In this document: one piece after another, positions 11,194 through 22,824 of the stretch | How positions within the stretch are numbered: the stretch's first letter is position 1 | Layout of the letters: the number at the start of each line of letters is the position of its first letter | NCBI GenBank assembly: GCA_019237205.1 | Contig: JAFAHO010000403.1 | Location: forward strand, 1-64,000 | From: Hyphomicrobiales bacterium | GTDB taxonomy: Bacteria > Pseudomonadota > Alphaproteobacteria > Rhizobiales > Beijerinckiaceae | Length of the DNA stretch: 64,000 nucleotides | Direction of reading: 5' to 3' | Notes under the pieces: model-generated | Database searches by the model: none | What the model was told of the DNA's origin: nothing | What the model saw: only the letters and a program-made list of their open reading frames with translations | Position numbers and translations under genes: made by a program

Positions 11194-11756
11194 TGCGCGT
11201 CGCCCAGATAATCAATGCAGGACAGATGGGCCGCCGCCGCGAGATCGGCATAGGTCAGCCGGTCGCCTGCCAGCCAGTTCCGGCCCGCAATCAGGTGGCC
11301 GATATAACGCAAATGATACCTCAGATTTGAACGCCCCGCTCGCACAACCTGCATATCGGGCGCGCCCCCGCCCTGGTCGGGACGCATGAAGCGCTTGTAG
11401 ACCTTCTCCCGCACCAGCCACTGGCTCGATTCGTTGAAAAACTTGACGTTGAACCAGTTCATAAGCCGACGCGCTTCGGCGCGGGACGCCGGGTCCTCCG
11501 GCAGGAGCCGGCGATCGCCGAGGCCCGGGCCCTGCGTCTCGTCAAGGTATTCGGCAATGACCTCGGCGCCCGGCAGGGCTGGCGGACGGTCCTCGACCAG
11601 CACCGGCGTCACGCCCTCCGCCGCCATCACGAGGAACTCGCGCCGCCTCTCCCACGGCCGCTCTTCAATGAGCTTGGGCTCGATCGCCATTTCGCCCAAG
11701 ACGAGCCGGACGAACCGGGAGTGAGGGCAGAAGGGATGATGATAGAGAGTGACCAT
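11064..11756 (-). CDS. Glutathione S-transferase family protein
   Basis: [24 protein letters not shown]-terminal thioredoxin-like domain and C-terminal GST helices. Confidence 0.85.
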   Translation of the reverse strand: MVTLYHHPFCPHSRFVRLVLGEMAIEPKLIEERPWERRREFLVMAAEGVTPVLVEDRPPALPGAEVIAEYLDETQGPGLGDRRLLPEDPASRAEARRLMNWFNVKFFNESSQWLVREKVYKRFMRPDQGGGAPDMQVVRAGRSNLRYHLRYIGHLIAGRNWLAGDRLTYADLAAAAHLSCIDYLGDAQWQENETARVWYARVKSRPSFRPLLAERLPGMSPSATYANLDF

Positions 11757-11885
11757 CGCGACGCCGAAGTGGGGAGGTTGGGAGCGCCGCAGGCGCCGCT
11801 TATCGCCTTTCAATTGCGTTGCAGCGGGTTAACCACAGGTTAACCGATCGCGACCGCCACGGACTCGCGGTTAATGGCGGTCGGC

Positions 11886-12527
11886 TCAGTCCAGCAGTTC
11901 TCTGGATTGGATGCGCCACACCTCGGCCGCGTTCATGCGCGCCCACGCGGCGTCGAGGGAATTGTTCGCGTCGATCGCCCGGCATGCGTCCTCGATGACA
12001 AATGTCTCGAACCCGGCGGCGCGCGCGTCGAGGGCTGAAAAGGCGACGCAATAGTCGGTCGCGAGGCCGCAGGCAAAAACGCGTTTGACGCCGCGCGCCG
12101 TCAGAAGCGCCGCGAGCCCCGTCGTCGTCTTGCCGTCCGCCTCGACAAAGGCTGAGTATGAGTCGACGCCTGGATGCATCCCCTTGCGCAGAATGAGGAA
12201 GGCAGTCTCCAATGCGAGGTTCGGATGGAGCTCTGCTCCCGCGGCGCCCTGAACGCAATGGTCCGGCCACAGCGTCTGTTCGCCATAGGCGAGACGCCTG
12301 GTCTGGAAGGGCGCGGCGCCTTCGTGCGCGGAGGCGAAGGAAGCATGTCCGGCCGGATGCCAGTCTTGGGTGACGGCGACATGGGCGAAACGCCGCGCAA
12401 GGGCGTTGATGAGCGGCACGATCGCGTCGCCGTCCTCGACCGCGAGCGCTCCTCCCGGCATGAAATCGGCCTGCAGGTCGATGGCCAACAGGACGTCCTG
12501 ATCGCTAATCGTGATCGCCGACGGCAT
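11886..12527 (-). CDS. pncA: Nicotinamidase
   Basis: LLAIDLQADFMPGGALAVEDGD, TQDWHPAGHASFA and FACGLATDYCVAFSALDA motifs. Confidence 0.92.
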   Translation of the reverse strand: MPSAITISDQDVLLAIDLQADFMPGGALAVEDGDAIVPLINALARRFAHVAVTQDWHPAGHASFASAHEGAAPFQTRRLAYGEQTLWPDHCVQGAAGAELHPNLALETAFLILRKGMHPGVDSYSAFVEADGKTTTGLAALLTARGVKRVFACGLATDYCVAFSALDARAAGFETFVIEDACRAIDANNSLDAAWARMNAAEVWRIQSRELLD

Positions 12528-13509
12528 GGGAACGATCTCCTCCAAGCGGCACCAGCGCGCGCCAGCGGTCTCTCTCGAAGACGAGAACGACCGCGAGCGC
12601 AAAGACAAACGGAAGGATCAGATAGAGCAGGCGGAACACCAGAAGCGCCGCGATCACATTGGCCTGCGGGACGTCCGGCATGCCCTCGAGAAAGGCGATC
12701 TCGAGCACCCCGAGTCCGCCGGGCGCATGGCTGACCAGCGCCAACGAAAACGAGGCGAGAAAAACGGCGAGCACCGCGATGAAACCGGGATTGGCCGCTG
12801 CGGGCAAGGTGAAGAAGATGATTCCTGCCGCGCCGATCAGTTCGAGCGGCCCGGCGAGCAGTTGCCGCAGAGCCACTGGGGGGCGGGGATAGACGAACTC
12901 GAAACCGCCGAACTTGAACGGACGAAAGTGCAAAAGGGACCCTGCGACGTAGAGAGCCGGCGCTGCGATCAGCGCTAAGCCGGCGGTCGTTCCAACCCAG
13001 TCCGGCGCCCCGTCGAAGCGCTCGACGAGATCCGGACGAAAGAGCAGCAGCACGCCGCCGAGCGTCACCGCGCCAAGCGCGAAGGTGAACGAGCAGAAGG
13101 CGACCAGGAGCCCGATCTCGGCCACGCTCAAACCCTTCGTCGAATATGCCCGATATCGGATGACCGCCCCGGACAATACGGAGGCGCCGATGTTGTGCGC
13201 GATCGCGTAGGTGGTGAATGAGGTGAGCCCAACGAATAGCCAGCCAATTCTGCGGCCAAGATGCAGGAGCGCGATGCGGTCGTACCAGGCGAGCGCGCCA
13301 TAGGCGAGCGCCGTCGAACCGATCGCCAAAAGCCACCGGGCGAGCGAAATCGAAGCGATCGCTTCGCGCAGGCTCGCGAACGAGAGCCCGCGCAGCTCCC
13401 TGAACAGAAGCCAGGACGACGCCGCCACCGCACTGAGCCCAATGACCGGCCATGCGATGTCCTGAATACGCCTCATGCCTTCCTGTCCGCTCGAGGCGGC
13501 AAACTGCAT
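12505..13509 (-). CDS. UPF0104 / lysylphosphatidylglycerol synthetase-like membrane protein
   Basis: Multi-TM protein with AIAHNIGASVLSGAVIRYRAYSTKGLS and SHAPGGLGVLEIAFLEG motifs. Confidence 0.8.
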   Translation of the reverse strand: MQFAASSGQEGMRRIQDIAWPVIGLSAVAASSWLLFRELRGLSFASLREAIASISLARWLLAIGSTALAYGALAWYDRIALLHLGRRIGWLFVGLTSFTTYAIAHNIGASVLSGAVIRYRAYSTKGLSVAEIGLLVAFCSFTFALGAVTLGGVLLLFRPDLVERFDGAPDWVGTTAGLALIAAPALYVAGSLLHFRPFKFGGFEFVYPRPPVALRQLLAGPLELIGAAGIIFFTLPAAANPGFIAVLAVFLASFSLALVSHAPGGLGVLEIAFLEGMPDVPQANVIAALLVFRLLYLILPFVFALAVVLVFERDRWRALVPLGGDRSHAVGDHD

Positions 13510-13687
13510 TCCGCCACGCCCTCCCTGCCCGAGCAGGGCGGCGAAGGCAAGGCTGGCGCTCGCGCTTTCGGCAGCGAGGGACGAGCAAATTCAGGCTTGT
13601 CGCGGGGGCGCCGCGCGGCCATGGTGACATCCCCGAAAGAACCAAGCGAATCATGTCGGAATTTGCCCGGATCTCTGGAGCCTGGAC

Positions 13688-13966
13688 GTGCTTGCGGATC
13701 CGCGCGGCATGTTGACGTCGCTGTTCGAGGCTTGCCGCGTTCCGTTCGACGTGGCGATGCTGTCCTGGGCGCCGCGGAGAAGGGCAAGCGATGGGGTCTT
13801 GGCGCCGGCCTGGTACGAAGCGGTCGAGCAGTCGACCGGCTTCGCCGCGGCGCCCCGCGAACTGCGCATCGCCGACTTGCCCGATGCGCTGAAGCCGGTC
13901 GCCGAATCCGCCTTACCGATCTACGGGAGGCTCGCCCGCCACACGCTCAGCGCCAGCAAAGGGTGA
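13688..13966 (+). pseudogene. C-terminal remnant of a sulfotransferase-like protein
   Basis: VPFDVAMLSWAPRRRASDGVLAPAWYEAVEQSTGFA...LKPVAESALPIYGRLARH resembles only the last third of sulfotransferase-family proteins; no N-terminal P-loop upstream. Confidence 0.5.
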
Positions 13967-14036
13967 GGTTGTCGATTCATGATTGACCGGCCCGGTCTTG
14001 ACGCGATCCCGACGCCAGCGCATCAGGGCTGCGCCG

Positions 14037-14852
14037 ATGCCGACCCTCGTCCTGCCTTTCCCGGCAATCAATCCGGTCCTCGTGCAGTGGGGGCCGCTGG
14101 CTATCCGCTGGTACGCGCTCGCCTATATCGTGGGGCTTGTTCTCGGATGGCTGCTGATCCGCCGGATCGTCGCCAACGACCGGTACTGGGCGGGGGCCCA
14201 GAGGCCGAGCGCGGAGAGCATAGACGATCTCCTGGTTTATTGCGCCTTCGGCGTCATCATCGGCGGTCGGCTCGGCAACGTGCTGTTCTACGATCCGCAA
14301 TACTATTTCACCCATCCGCTCGACATCTTCAAGATCTGGGAAGGCGGCATGGCTTTTCACGGGGGCCTGATCGGGGCCTTCGTCGGCATCCTCTTGTTTG
14401 CGCGCCGTTATCACGCGCCGACGCTGACCGTTCTCGATCTCTGTTCGCTGGCCGCGCCGATCGGCCTCTTCTTTGGCCGGATCGCCAATTTCATTCGGCC
14501 CGAGCTCTGGGGCCGGCCGACCGACGTCCCTTGGGCTGTCATCTTTCCGGGAACGGACGGATTGCCTCGTCATCCGAGTCAGATCTACGAGGCGCTTCTC
14601 GAAGGGCTCGTGTCGTTTGTGATCCTTCTTGCACTCGCGCGTTGGGGCGCCTTGAGGCGGCCGGGGCTCATCGCCGGCGCCTTCGGGGTCCTCTACGGAG
14701 CGGCGCGCGTCTTCTGCGAGTTTTTCCGCGAGCCGGATCCAAAACTCGAGGATCTTGGGCGAGGCCTGACGATGGGGATGGTCCTTTCAGCGCCCCTCAT
14801 CATCCTCGGGCTCGGCCTGATGGCCTCGAGCCTTGGCCGGAGGGCGGGCTGA
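14037..14852 (+). CDS. lgt: Prolipoprotein diacylglyceryl transferase
   Basis: WYALAYIVGLVLGW, GGRLGNVLFY, GGMAFHGGLIGAF and GRIANFIRPELWGRPTD motifs. Confidence 0.95.
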   Translation: MPTLVLPFPAINPVLVQWGPLAIRWYALAYIVGLVLGWLLIRRIVANDRYWAGAQRPSAESIDDLLVYCAFGVIIGGRLGNVLFYDPQYYFTHPLDIFKIWEGGMAFHGGLIGAFVGILLFARRYHAPTLTVLDLCSLAAPIGLFFGRIANFIRPELWGRPTDVPWAVIFPGTDGLPRHPSQIYEALLEGLVSFVILLALARWGALRRPGLIAGAFGVLYGAARVFCEFFREPDPKLEDLGRGLTMGMVLSAPLIILGLGLMASSLGRRAG

Positions 14853-14853
14853 G

Positions 14854-15948
14854 ATGACGACCCTCCTCGACGAGATCAAGGCGATCATCGCCGACCGCGG
14901 GCCGATCACGGTTGAACAATACGTGCAGCTGGCGCTCGCCCATCCCGAGTTAGGCTACTACATGAATCGCGACCCGTTCGGGGCGGCGGGCGATTTCACC
15001 ACCGCGCCAGAAATCTCGCAGATGTTCGGCGAACTGGTCGGCTTGTGGGCGGCCGAAGTGTGGTCGAGCATGGGTTCGCCGCGCCCGGCGCGACTCGTCG
15101 AACTCGGACCCGGTCGCGGCACGCTGATGAGCGACGCGCTGCGCGCCGCGCGGATCGCGCCGCCGTTTCGTGAGGCGCTCGACGTCTGGCTGATGGAGAC
15201 CAGCCCGACTCTCGCCGCCATTCAGCACGACCTCTTGCTCGACTGCGGGGCGCCCGTCGCGTGGGCGCAAAGACTTAAGGACATTCCCGAGGGACCCGCG
15301 ATCGTCATCGGCAACGAATTTCTCGACGCCCTGCCGGTGCGCCAGTTTGTACGGGTCGGCGGGCAATGGCGGGAGCGCACCGTCGGCCTCAGCGAAGAAG
15401 GCGAACTTGCGTTCGGCGTCGCCTCGTCGGCAGAACCCTATATCAGCGCCACCGCTCAAAACGGCGAAATTCTCGAAGTCAACCCCGCCGGTCATCGGCT
15501 CATGTTTGAACTGGGCGCACGCCTTGTGAAGCATGGCGGGGCGGCGCTGCTGGTCGATTACGGTCATACGGTCACGAGCTTCGGCGACACGCTTCAGGCT
15601 GTGCGCGCGCATCGCTATGTCGACCCGCTCGCCGCGCCGGGCGACTGCGACCTCACCACGCACGTCGACTTCGCGGCCATGGCGCGCAGCGCGCGCGCCA
15701 CGGGCGCCGTGGTGTATGGTCCAATCGACCAGGGCGACTTCCTGCGCGCGATCGGAATCGACCTAAGAACCAAGGCTCTCGCCGAGCGCGCGGGTCCGGA
15801 GCGGAGCGAAGCCCTCCAACAGGCGCGAAACCGCCTTGTCGGCAAGGCCAAGGGCGAGATGGGCGCGCTCTTCAAGGCGATTGCGGTCGCCGACCGCAGG
15901 CTGCCGCCCCCGCCCGGCTTCCAGCCGAACGCCGCGAAGACCGCGTGA
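14854..15948 (+). CDS. NDUFAF7/MidA family SAM-dependent methyltransferase (DUF185)
   Basis: GPITVEQYVQLALAHPELGYYMNRDPFGAAGDFTTAPEISQMFGELVGLWAAEVW and LVELGPGRGTLMSD. Confidence 0.92.
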   Translation: MTTLLDEIKAIIADRGPITVEQYVQLALAHPELGYYMNRDPFGAAGDFTTAPEISQMFGELVGLWAAEVWSSMGSPRPARLVELGPGRGTLMSDALRAARIAPPFREALDVWLMETSPTLAAIQHDLLLDCGAPVAWAQRLKDIPEGPAIVIGNEFLDALPVRQFVRVGGQWRERTVGLSEEGELAFGVASSAEPYISATAQNGEILEVNPAGHRLMFELGARLVKHGGAALLVDYGHTVTSFGDTLQAVRAHRYVDPLAAPGDCDLTTHVDFAAMARSARATGAVVYGPIDQGDFLRAIGIDLRTKALAERAGPERSEALQQARNRLVGKAKGEMGALFKAIAVADRRLPPPPGFQPNAAKTA

Positions 15949-16718
15949 GCGCTCCTTTCCTGACTGCTGCAACGTTGCGGGCGCTGGGCGTGTCGCATGG
16001 CTTCTTCACCCGACACGGCGGCGTTTCCGCAGGCGTTTATGCCTCGCTCAACGGCGGCGTCGGTTCGCGCGACGCGCCTGAGGCGGTCGCGGAGAATCGC
16101 GCGCGGATCGCTGCCGCGCTCGGCGTTGCGCCGCAGCGCCTGGCGATTCCCTACCAGATCCACTCGCCGGACGCCGTCGCCGTCTCGGCTCACTGGGCGC
16201 CGGACGCACGCCCGCGCTGCGACGGGATCGTGACGGCGACACCCGGACTTGCGCTGGGCGTCACCGGCGCCGATTGCGGCATGATCCTGCTCGCCGACAC
16301 GCGCGCCCGCGTGGTCGGCGCCGCCCATGCAGGCTGGAAAGGCGCGTTGACCGGGGTCATCGAGGCGACAGTCGCCGTAATGGAACGCCTCGGCGCAAAG
16401 CGGGACGCGATTGCGGCGGCGCTCGGGCCCTGCATCGCGCAGGGCTCCTACGAAGTCGGCCCTGAGTTCGTTGCCGCCTTCGCGAGGGCCGGAGAGGATG
16501 CGCAACGCTTTTTCATGGCCAGCCACAGGGCGGGCCACTCGATGTTCGACCTCAACGGGTATATCGCCGAACGCGCGGCTCGCGCCGGCGTCGGCCGCTT
16601 CGAGGACCTTCGACTCGACACCTACGCCGGCGAGGACCGCTTCTTCAGCTACCGCCGCACGACCCACCGCGAGGAGCCGGACTACGGCCGGCTCGTGTCG
16701 GCGATCGTCCTGATGTGA
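15945..16718 (+). CDS. pgeF: PgeF/YfiH family multicopper polyphenol oxidase (laccase domain)
   Basis: HGFFTRHGGVSAGVYASLNGG, GADCGMILLAD and GAAHAGWKGALTGVIEATV. Confidence 0.92.
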   Translation: MSAPFLTAATLRALGVSHGFFTRHGGVSAGVYASLNGGVGSRDAPEAVAENRARIAAALGVAPQRLAIPYQIHSPDAVAVSAHWAPDARPRCDGIVTATPGLALGVTGADCGMILLADTRARVVGAAHAGWKGALTGVIEATVAVMERLGAKRDAIAAALGPCIAQGSYEVGPEFVAAFARAGEDAQRFFMASHRAGHSMFDLNGYIAERAARAGVGRFEDLRLDTYAGEDRFFSYRRTTHREEPDYGRLVSAIVLM

Positions 16719-16916
16719 AGGCGTCGGCGAAAATCGGGCATCCTTGACTTGCGCCACCGGGCCGCCGCAAAAGAGCCGCAACGCGGCCTCATGCCGTCGG
16801 CTCAATTGAACGGCCGGGGAAGGATCATTGGTGTTCGCTGAGGCCTTCGCGCAACGGCTTCCCAAGGCATGTCGCGATCGCACGACCCCGCGCGAACGGC
16901 TCAGCGAGGCCGGCGC

Positions 16917-17438
16917 GTGAGCGAAAGACGTCTGCACCATGCCGACAGTTCGGCATTCCGCAAGGCGATGCGGGCGCTGTCCTCGGGGGTTGCGATTGTC
17001 GCCAGCGGCGACGGAGACCGGCGCATCGGCTGCACGGTAACCTCGATCGCTTCGCTCTCGCTCACCCCGCCGACGCTGTTCATCTGCCTTGCGCGTTCGT
17101 CCTCGACGCTAGCCAGCCTCGGAGAGACCGGCGCATTCTCGGTGAACCTGCTCGCGGCGCGCCACGAGACGCTGGCCCATCGCTTCAGCGGACGCGGCGG
17201 CGTGCATGGTCCCCGCCGGTTCGAAGGCGCTCAGTGGATCGCGCTGGCGACAGGGGCGCCTGTTCTCGCCGATGCGTTGGCCGCCTTCGACTGCATCGTC
17301 GAGGAGGCGATCGAGCGCCATTCGCACGTCATCGTTCTCGGCGCCGTCGTCAGCCTGCGCGAGGGCATCGACGAACCCGCGCTCGCCTATACGCGCGGAG
17401 ACTACGCCGCAGCCGGAAAGGCTAAACTTCGGCAATGA
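16917..17438 (+). CDS. Flavin reductase family protein; candidate CobR corrin reductase
   Basis: FRKAMRALSSGVAIVASGDGDRRIGCTVTSIASLSLTPPTLFICLARSS...FSVNLL; probable GTG start at 16917; convergent with and overlapping cobB. Confidence 0.82.
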   Translation: MSERRLHHADSSAFRKAMRALSSGVAIVASGDGDRRIGCTVTSIASLSLTPPTLFICLARSSSTLASLGETGAFSVNLLAARHETLAHRFSGRGGVHGPRRFEGAQWIALATGAPVLADALAAFDCIVEEAIERHSHVIVLGAVVSLREGIDEPALAYTRGDYAAAGKAKLRQ

Positions 17439-18795
17439 CATGGAAGAACGAGCCGGTGACCCGGCCCCTTCGTGAACCCGCAGGCGACGCCGCCGCGCCA
17501 TAGGCGTCGGTGACGAGAGCGAAAGGATCGTCGTTTCCGGCGGAGGCGATCGTCGCGTAGTGGAACTCATGCCCGCGCAAAGCTGCGCCCGCGACCCCCA
17601 ACGCGCAGTCGGCGACGAGCCGCGCCTCGCGATATCCGAGCGTCATGCGGCGCTTCGCAAAACTTGTCTCGACGCCGAGCAGTCCCGCCATTGGATGCGA
17701 AACGCCGAAGGCGTCGATGAGGCCTGCGCCGAGCGCCATGTAGCCGCCGCATTCGCCGTGTGTCGGCTTCGTCTCGGCGAAGCGGTGCAGTCCGTCACGG
17801 AAACGCTCCGCCGCGGCGAGCCTCCCGGCGTGCAACTCAGGATAGCCGCCAGGCAACCAGCACACATCGCAATCGGCGGCCGGCGGCTCGTCGGCGAGCG
17901 GCGAGAAGGCGACGATCTCGGCGCCCGCGGAGCGCCAACTGTCAACGAGATGCGGGTAGATGAAGGAAAAGGCTTCGTCGCGCGCAAGCGCGATCCGCTG
18001 GCCCGGGGGCCTCAGCGCGGTCGCGCCCGGCGCCTGCGCGGCGACTTTGAGATCGCCCGCCAGCGTCATCACGCGCGCGCAGTCGACATGGGTCTCGACG
18101 ACGTCGGCGACCGCCTCGAGGCGCTGGTCGAGCGCTTCCGTCTCGCCCGCCTGGACGAGCCCAAGGTGGCGCTCCGGCAACGCCAGCTTGTCGCTGCGCG
18201 GCAGCGCGCCGACGACGGGGAATCCAAGCGCCTCGATCGCCCCGACCGCGAGGCGGCGATGCCGCTCGCTGCCGACGCGGTTGAGAATGACGCCGGCGAC
18301 CATCACGCGCTGGTCGTAGGTCGCGCAGCCCTTGACGACAGCTGCGGCCGATTGCGCCTGGCCCGAGACGTCGACGACGAGGAGGACTGGCAGGCCAAGA
18401 ACGGCGGCGACGTCGGCCGAGGCGCCGCTTCGTCCAGGGGGCGCCGGCACGCCGTCGAAGAGCCCCATCGAGGCCTCGCAGAGCGCCAGCGAATGGCCGG
18501 TTGAAGCGCGCTCCGCCAACGCGATGAGGAGGTCGGGCGGCATCGCCCACGAATCGAGGTTGACGCCCTGGAAGCCGGACGCGGCGGCATGAAAAGCCGG
18601 ATCGATGTAGTCCGGGCCGGACTTGAGGCCGACGACGGCGAGGCCGCGCCGACGGAACGCGCGCAGGAGCCCGAGCGCGATCGTCGTCTTGCCGCTGCCC
18701 GAGCGGGGCGCAGCGATCATGAGGCCGCGGGTCAAACCAGAGCGCCGGTCAGATCTGTGCGCTGATATTCGCCCAAGCCCTCCCGATAGGCCCAA
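17422..18795 (-). CDS. cobB: Cobyrinate a,c-diamide synthase (start may be further in, near MIAAPRSGSGKTT)
   Basis: MIAAPRSGSGKTTIALGLLRAF, GLKSGPDYIDPAFH, CWLPGGYPELHAG and THGECGGYMALG glutamine amidotransferase motif. Confidence 0.94.
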   Translation of the reverse strand: MGLSGGLGRISAHRSDRRSGLTRGLMIAAPRSGSGKTTIALGLLRAFRRRGLAVVGLKSGPDYIDPAFHAAASGFQGVNLDSWAMPPDLLIALAERASTGHSLALCEASMGLFDGVPAPPGRSGASADVAAVLGLPVLLVVDVSGQAQSAAAVVKGCATYDQRVMVAGVILNRVGSERHRRLAVGAIEALGFPVVGALPRSDKLALPERHLGLVQAGETEALDQRLEAVADVVETHVDCARVMTLAGDLKVAAQAPGATALRPPGQRIALARDEAFSFIYPHLVDSWRSAGAEIVAFSPLADEPPAADCDVCWLPGGYPELHAGRLAAAERFRDGLHRFAETKPTHGECGGYMALGAGLIDAFGVSHPMAGLLGVETSFAKRRMTLGYREARLVADCALGVAGAALRGHEFHYATIASAGNDDPFALVTDAYGAAASPAGSRRGRVTGSFFHVIAEV

Positions 18796-19145
18796 TCTCC
18801 ATCGCCGTTTTCAGCGATTTCAAAGACTTGCGACGGTTTTTCCATCACACTCAACATCGGCCCGCCAAATCGATCTCTCCCGGCGGACCGCGGATCACTT
18901 CAAGCTTGGCGTCCGAGGGCGCAGGCGGCTTAACCTGCAGCTGCGCTTGCCAAGCGCGGCTCACGCGGTTGCGACCGCGACTCCAATCCCGCGATTGGCG
19001 GCCGTCGCAGCGCCCGCAGCCACTAAGCCACAAGGCGGCTTGTTTGGCAAGAAAATGTCGGTTTTTCAGAAGAGCGGGCGACGACGCCGGGCCCTCGAAC
19101 CAAGCCGCCCTAGGCAAAGCCGAGGCCGCCCTCTAGACAACGCGC

Positions 19146-20258
<1,113 letters not shown>

Positions 20259-20360
20259 GTCCTTGTCAGACGACTAGGACCAGTCGACGCCCCCCTCGTC
20301 CGGCCGACTTCGTCGACCACCTCCCGCAAGCGGTAGAAGGGAAGCGCCCTCCCCCGCAAA

Positions 20361-20398
20361 GGGCGTCGAAAGACGCCCGTCGTATGACCGGCCATACG
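20361..20398. repeat. Tandem intergenic hairpins between convergent cbiD and cobM 3' ends
   Basis: GGGCGTC-GAAA-GACGCCC (20361-20378), then CGTATG-ACCGGC-CATACG (20381-20398). Confidence 0.6.
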
Positions 20399-20439
20399 GG
20401 AGAGCGCTGGCGCGAGGGCCAAACGCCGCAATGCTCGGA

Positions 20440-21222
20440 TCACTCCCCTTCCCCTCCTCCATAGCCCGCGCGGAATCGGCGGACGTAATCGGCGTTGTAG
20501 AGTTCGCTGTCGCGAAAGTCCTCCGCGGCGAGCGCGGGCCCCACCAGAATCAGCGCCGTGCGCGCGACAGGCGCTTCGCGCATCGCCGCGGCGATCTGGC
20601 CGAGCGGCGCGCGGACGATGCGCTCGTCCGGCCAGGAGGCGCGGGCGACGATAGCGGCGGGGCAATCGCGCCCATAGAAGGAGATGAGCTCGGCTGCGAC
20701 GCGCTCGAGCGCGTGGATCGAGAGATGGATCGCGAGCGTCGCCCCGGTCGCGGCGAATGCGGCCAGACTCTCGCGCTCCGGCATCGGCGAAGCGCGGCCG
20801 GCGGTGCGGGTCAGGACCAGCGACTGCGCGAGGCCGGGAAGGGTCAGTTCGCGCTTCAGCGCGGCGGCGGCGGCGGCGAAAGCAGGTACGCCGGGCGTGA
20901 CGGTCGTGGGCACGCCGGCCTTATCGAGCCGGCGCAGCTGCTCGCCCATCGCGCTAAAGACCGACACATCTCCCGAGTGCAGTCGCGCCACGTCCTTGTT
21001 CTCGCGGGTCGCCTCGACGCAGACCGTAACGATCGCGTCGAGATCGAGCGGTGCGGTGTCGACGATCAACGCGCTTGGCGGGCAATAGTCGAGAAGCGCT
21101 TTCGGAACGAGCGAGCCTGCGTAGAGACAGACGGGCGAGCGAGCGATGAGCTCGCGTCCGCGCAAGGTGATGAGGTCGGGCGCGCCGGGCCCCGCCCCGA
21201 TGAAATGCACGGTCAAGGCCAC
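20440..21222 (-). CDS. cobM: Precorrin-4 C11-methyltransferase
   Basis: [46 protein letters not shown] and [23 protein letters not shown]. Confidence 0.94.
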   Translation of the reverse strand: MALTVHFIGAGPGAPDLITLRGRELIARSPVCLYAGSLVPKALLDYCPPSALIVDTAPLDLDAIVTVCVEATRENKDVARLHSGDVSVFSAMGEQLRRLDKAGVPTTVTPGVPAFAAAAAALKRELTLPGLAQSLVLTRTAGRASPMPERESLAAFAATGATLAIHLSIHALERVAAELISFYGRDCPAAIVARASWPDERIVRAPLGQIAAAMREAPVARTALILVGPALAAEDFRDSELYNADYVRRFRAGYGGGEGE

Positions 21223-21605
21223 GTTCCCGAGAGCGCGATGGCGCAGGTCGCGCCGTCCGCCGCAAGGCGCGGCCCCAGCAGCCGCCCGCCTGCGCCCGCC
21301 CCGGCGAGCGCTGCTGCTTCGGCGACATTGGGCGCGTCGAATCGTGATCGAGCAGGCGTCGAGGGGGTCAGAATCCGGCCTGCTTCGGCCTGCAGCGCTT
21401 CGAGCCGCAACGGCGTCAGCGGCGCGCCGATTAGCCGCGCGGCCTCGATAAGCCCCGGCTCGCCGGCCTTGGCCGCGAGTGTGAACAGGCGCCGCTCGCC
21501 GTCCGGAACTTGGAGTTCGGCCAGCGCTCGGCGCGTAAGCGCGGCGATCGCCTCGCCTTTGACGCCGGCGCGGCAGCCGAGGCCGATGGCGATGAACCGG
21601 CTCAT
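21213..21605 (-). CDS. cobE: Cobalamin biosynthesis protein CobE / CbiG C-terminal domain
   Basis: [19 protein letters not shown]...[24 protein letters not shown] pattern of CbiG_C. Confidence 0.85.
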   Translation of the reverse strand: MSRFIAIGLGCRAGVKGEAIAALTRRALAELQVPDGERRLFTLAAKAGEPGLIEAARLIGAPLTPLRLEALQAEAGRILTPSTPARSRFDAPNVAEAAALAGAGAGGRLLGPRLAADGATCAIALSGTWP

Positions 21606-22813
21606 GACTTCGTCAGCCGCCATTGCACGACCGGCATCGCCGGGCGCCAGCCGGTGAACCGCCCGACCGGCTCGGCGTGCGCCACGGCAATCTGCACAAG
21701 CTCTCCGCCCCAGCGCGTCTGCCAGCCGACACAGGCGGCCTGCGTCTCCAGCGTAACCGCGTTGACGACGAGCCTCCCGCTCGAGGGAAGCGCGTCAGTC
21801 GCGCGTTCGATCATGGTCGGCGCGGTGGCGCCGCCGCCGATGAAGACGGCGTCCGGCGACGGAAGCTCCCCCAAGACATGCGGGGCCTCCCCGTTGACGA
21901 CCGCAAGATGGGGCACGCCGAAACTCAAGCTATTCCGCACGATGCGCGCGGCACGCTCGTGGCGGGCTTCGATCGCGACCGCGTGGTTGGCGGGGTCGGC
22001 GAGCATCCATTCGATGGCGATCGACCCCGAGCCGGCGCCGACGTCCCACAGCATTTCGCCCCGCCGCGGCGCAAGCGCCGAGAGCGTGATTGCGCGGATG
22101 TCGCGCCTGGTGATCTGGCCGTCGTGCTCGAACCAATCGTCGGCCAGACCGGCGGCGCGGGGCAGGACGCGCGCGTTGAGGTCCGCGACAACCTCGACGG
22201 CGATCGTGTTGAGCGCGGCCACGCTCTCGAGCGCGAAGCTCTGCGCTTGCGTTTCACGAATACGTTCGCGCGGACCGCCCATCGCCTCACAGACCGTCAG
22301 CTTCGACCGCCCCATGCCGCGCGCCACTATGAGCGCCGCGAGCTTTGCCGGGGTCGCACCGTCCCAGGAGAGAGCCAGAATCCGGGCGCCGGGCTCAAGT
22401 TGCGGAATGATCGCCTCGAGCGGGCGGCCATGCAGGGACACCATTGCGCAATCCTGCTGGCTCCAGCCGAGGCGCGAGGCAGCGAGAGCGAAGGCCGAGG
22501 GCGCAGGATGGCAGATGATCTCGGCGGGAGCGAAGCGGCGCGTCAGCGTCGTCCCGACGCCGAAGAAGAACGGATCGCCGCTGGCGAGCACGCAAACCGG
22601 CTTCCCGCGCCAAGCCTCGATCGTATCGAGCGCATTCTCGATCGGTGACGGCCAGACGAGCGTCTCGGCCTCCAGCGGCTGAGCCAGCGCGAGATGGCGG
22701 CGGCCGCCGACGACGAAGGCCGCTTGCGCGACGAGGCGCCGCGCGGCAGGAGAGAGGCCGTCGAGCCCGTCTTCGCCGAGGCCGACGACCGCAAGCCAAC
22801 GCTCGCCGCTCAT
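21602..22813 (-). CDS. cobL: Precorrin-6Y C5,15-methyltransferase (decarboxylating)
   Basis: Two-domain layout: [22 protein letters not shown] (CbiE) and [20 protein letters not shown] (CbiT). Confidence 0.94.
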   Translation of the reverse strand: MSGERWLAVVGLGEDGLDGLSPAARRLVAQAAFVVGGRRHLALAQPLEAETLVWPSPIENALDTIEAWRGKPVCVLASGDPFFFGVGTTLTRRFAPAEIICHPAPSAFALAASRLGWSQQDCAMVSLHGRPLEAIIPQLEPGARILALSWDGATPAKLAALIVARGMGRSKLTVCEAMGGPRERIRETQAQSFALESVAALNTIAVEVVADLNARVLPRAAGLADDWFEHDGQITRRDIRAITLSALAPRRGEMLWDVGAGSGSIAIEWMLADPANHAVAIEARHERAARIVRNSLSFGVPHLAVVNGEAPHVLGELPSPDAVFIGGGATAPTMIERATDALPSSGRLVVNAVTLETQAACVGWQTRWGGELVQIAVAHAEPVGRFTGWRPAMPVVQWRLTKS

Positions 22814-22824
22814 GGAGCCGCCCC

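Noticed and set aside
12101-13654. 517-aa minus-strand ORF
   Set aside because: Out-of-frame shadow of pncA and the UPF0104 gene; Arg-rich.
15615-16940. 441-aa minus-strand ORF
   Set aside because: Antisense to midA-like and pgeF genes.
20270-20460. Possible CRISPR-like repeat
   Set aside because: Hairpins differ from each other; there are no regularly spaced direct repeats or cas genes.
22645-22824. 60-aa N-terminal extension of CobK
   Set aside because: Arg-rich, antisense to cobL, and unlike CobK N-termini; replaced by the CTG start hypothesis.
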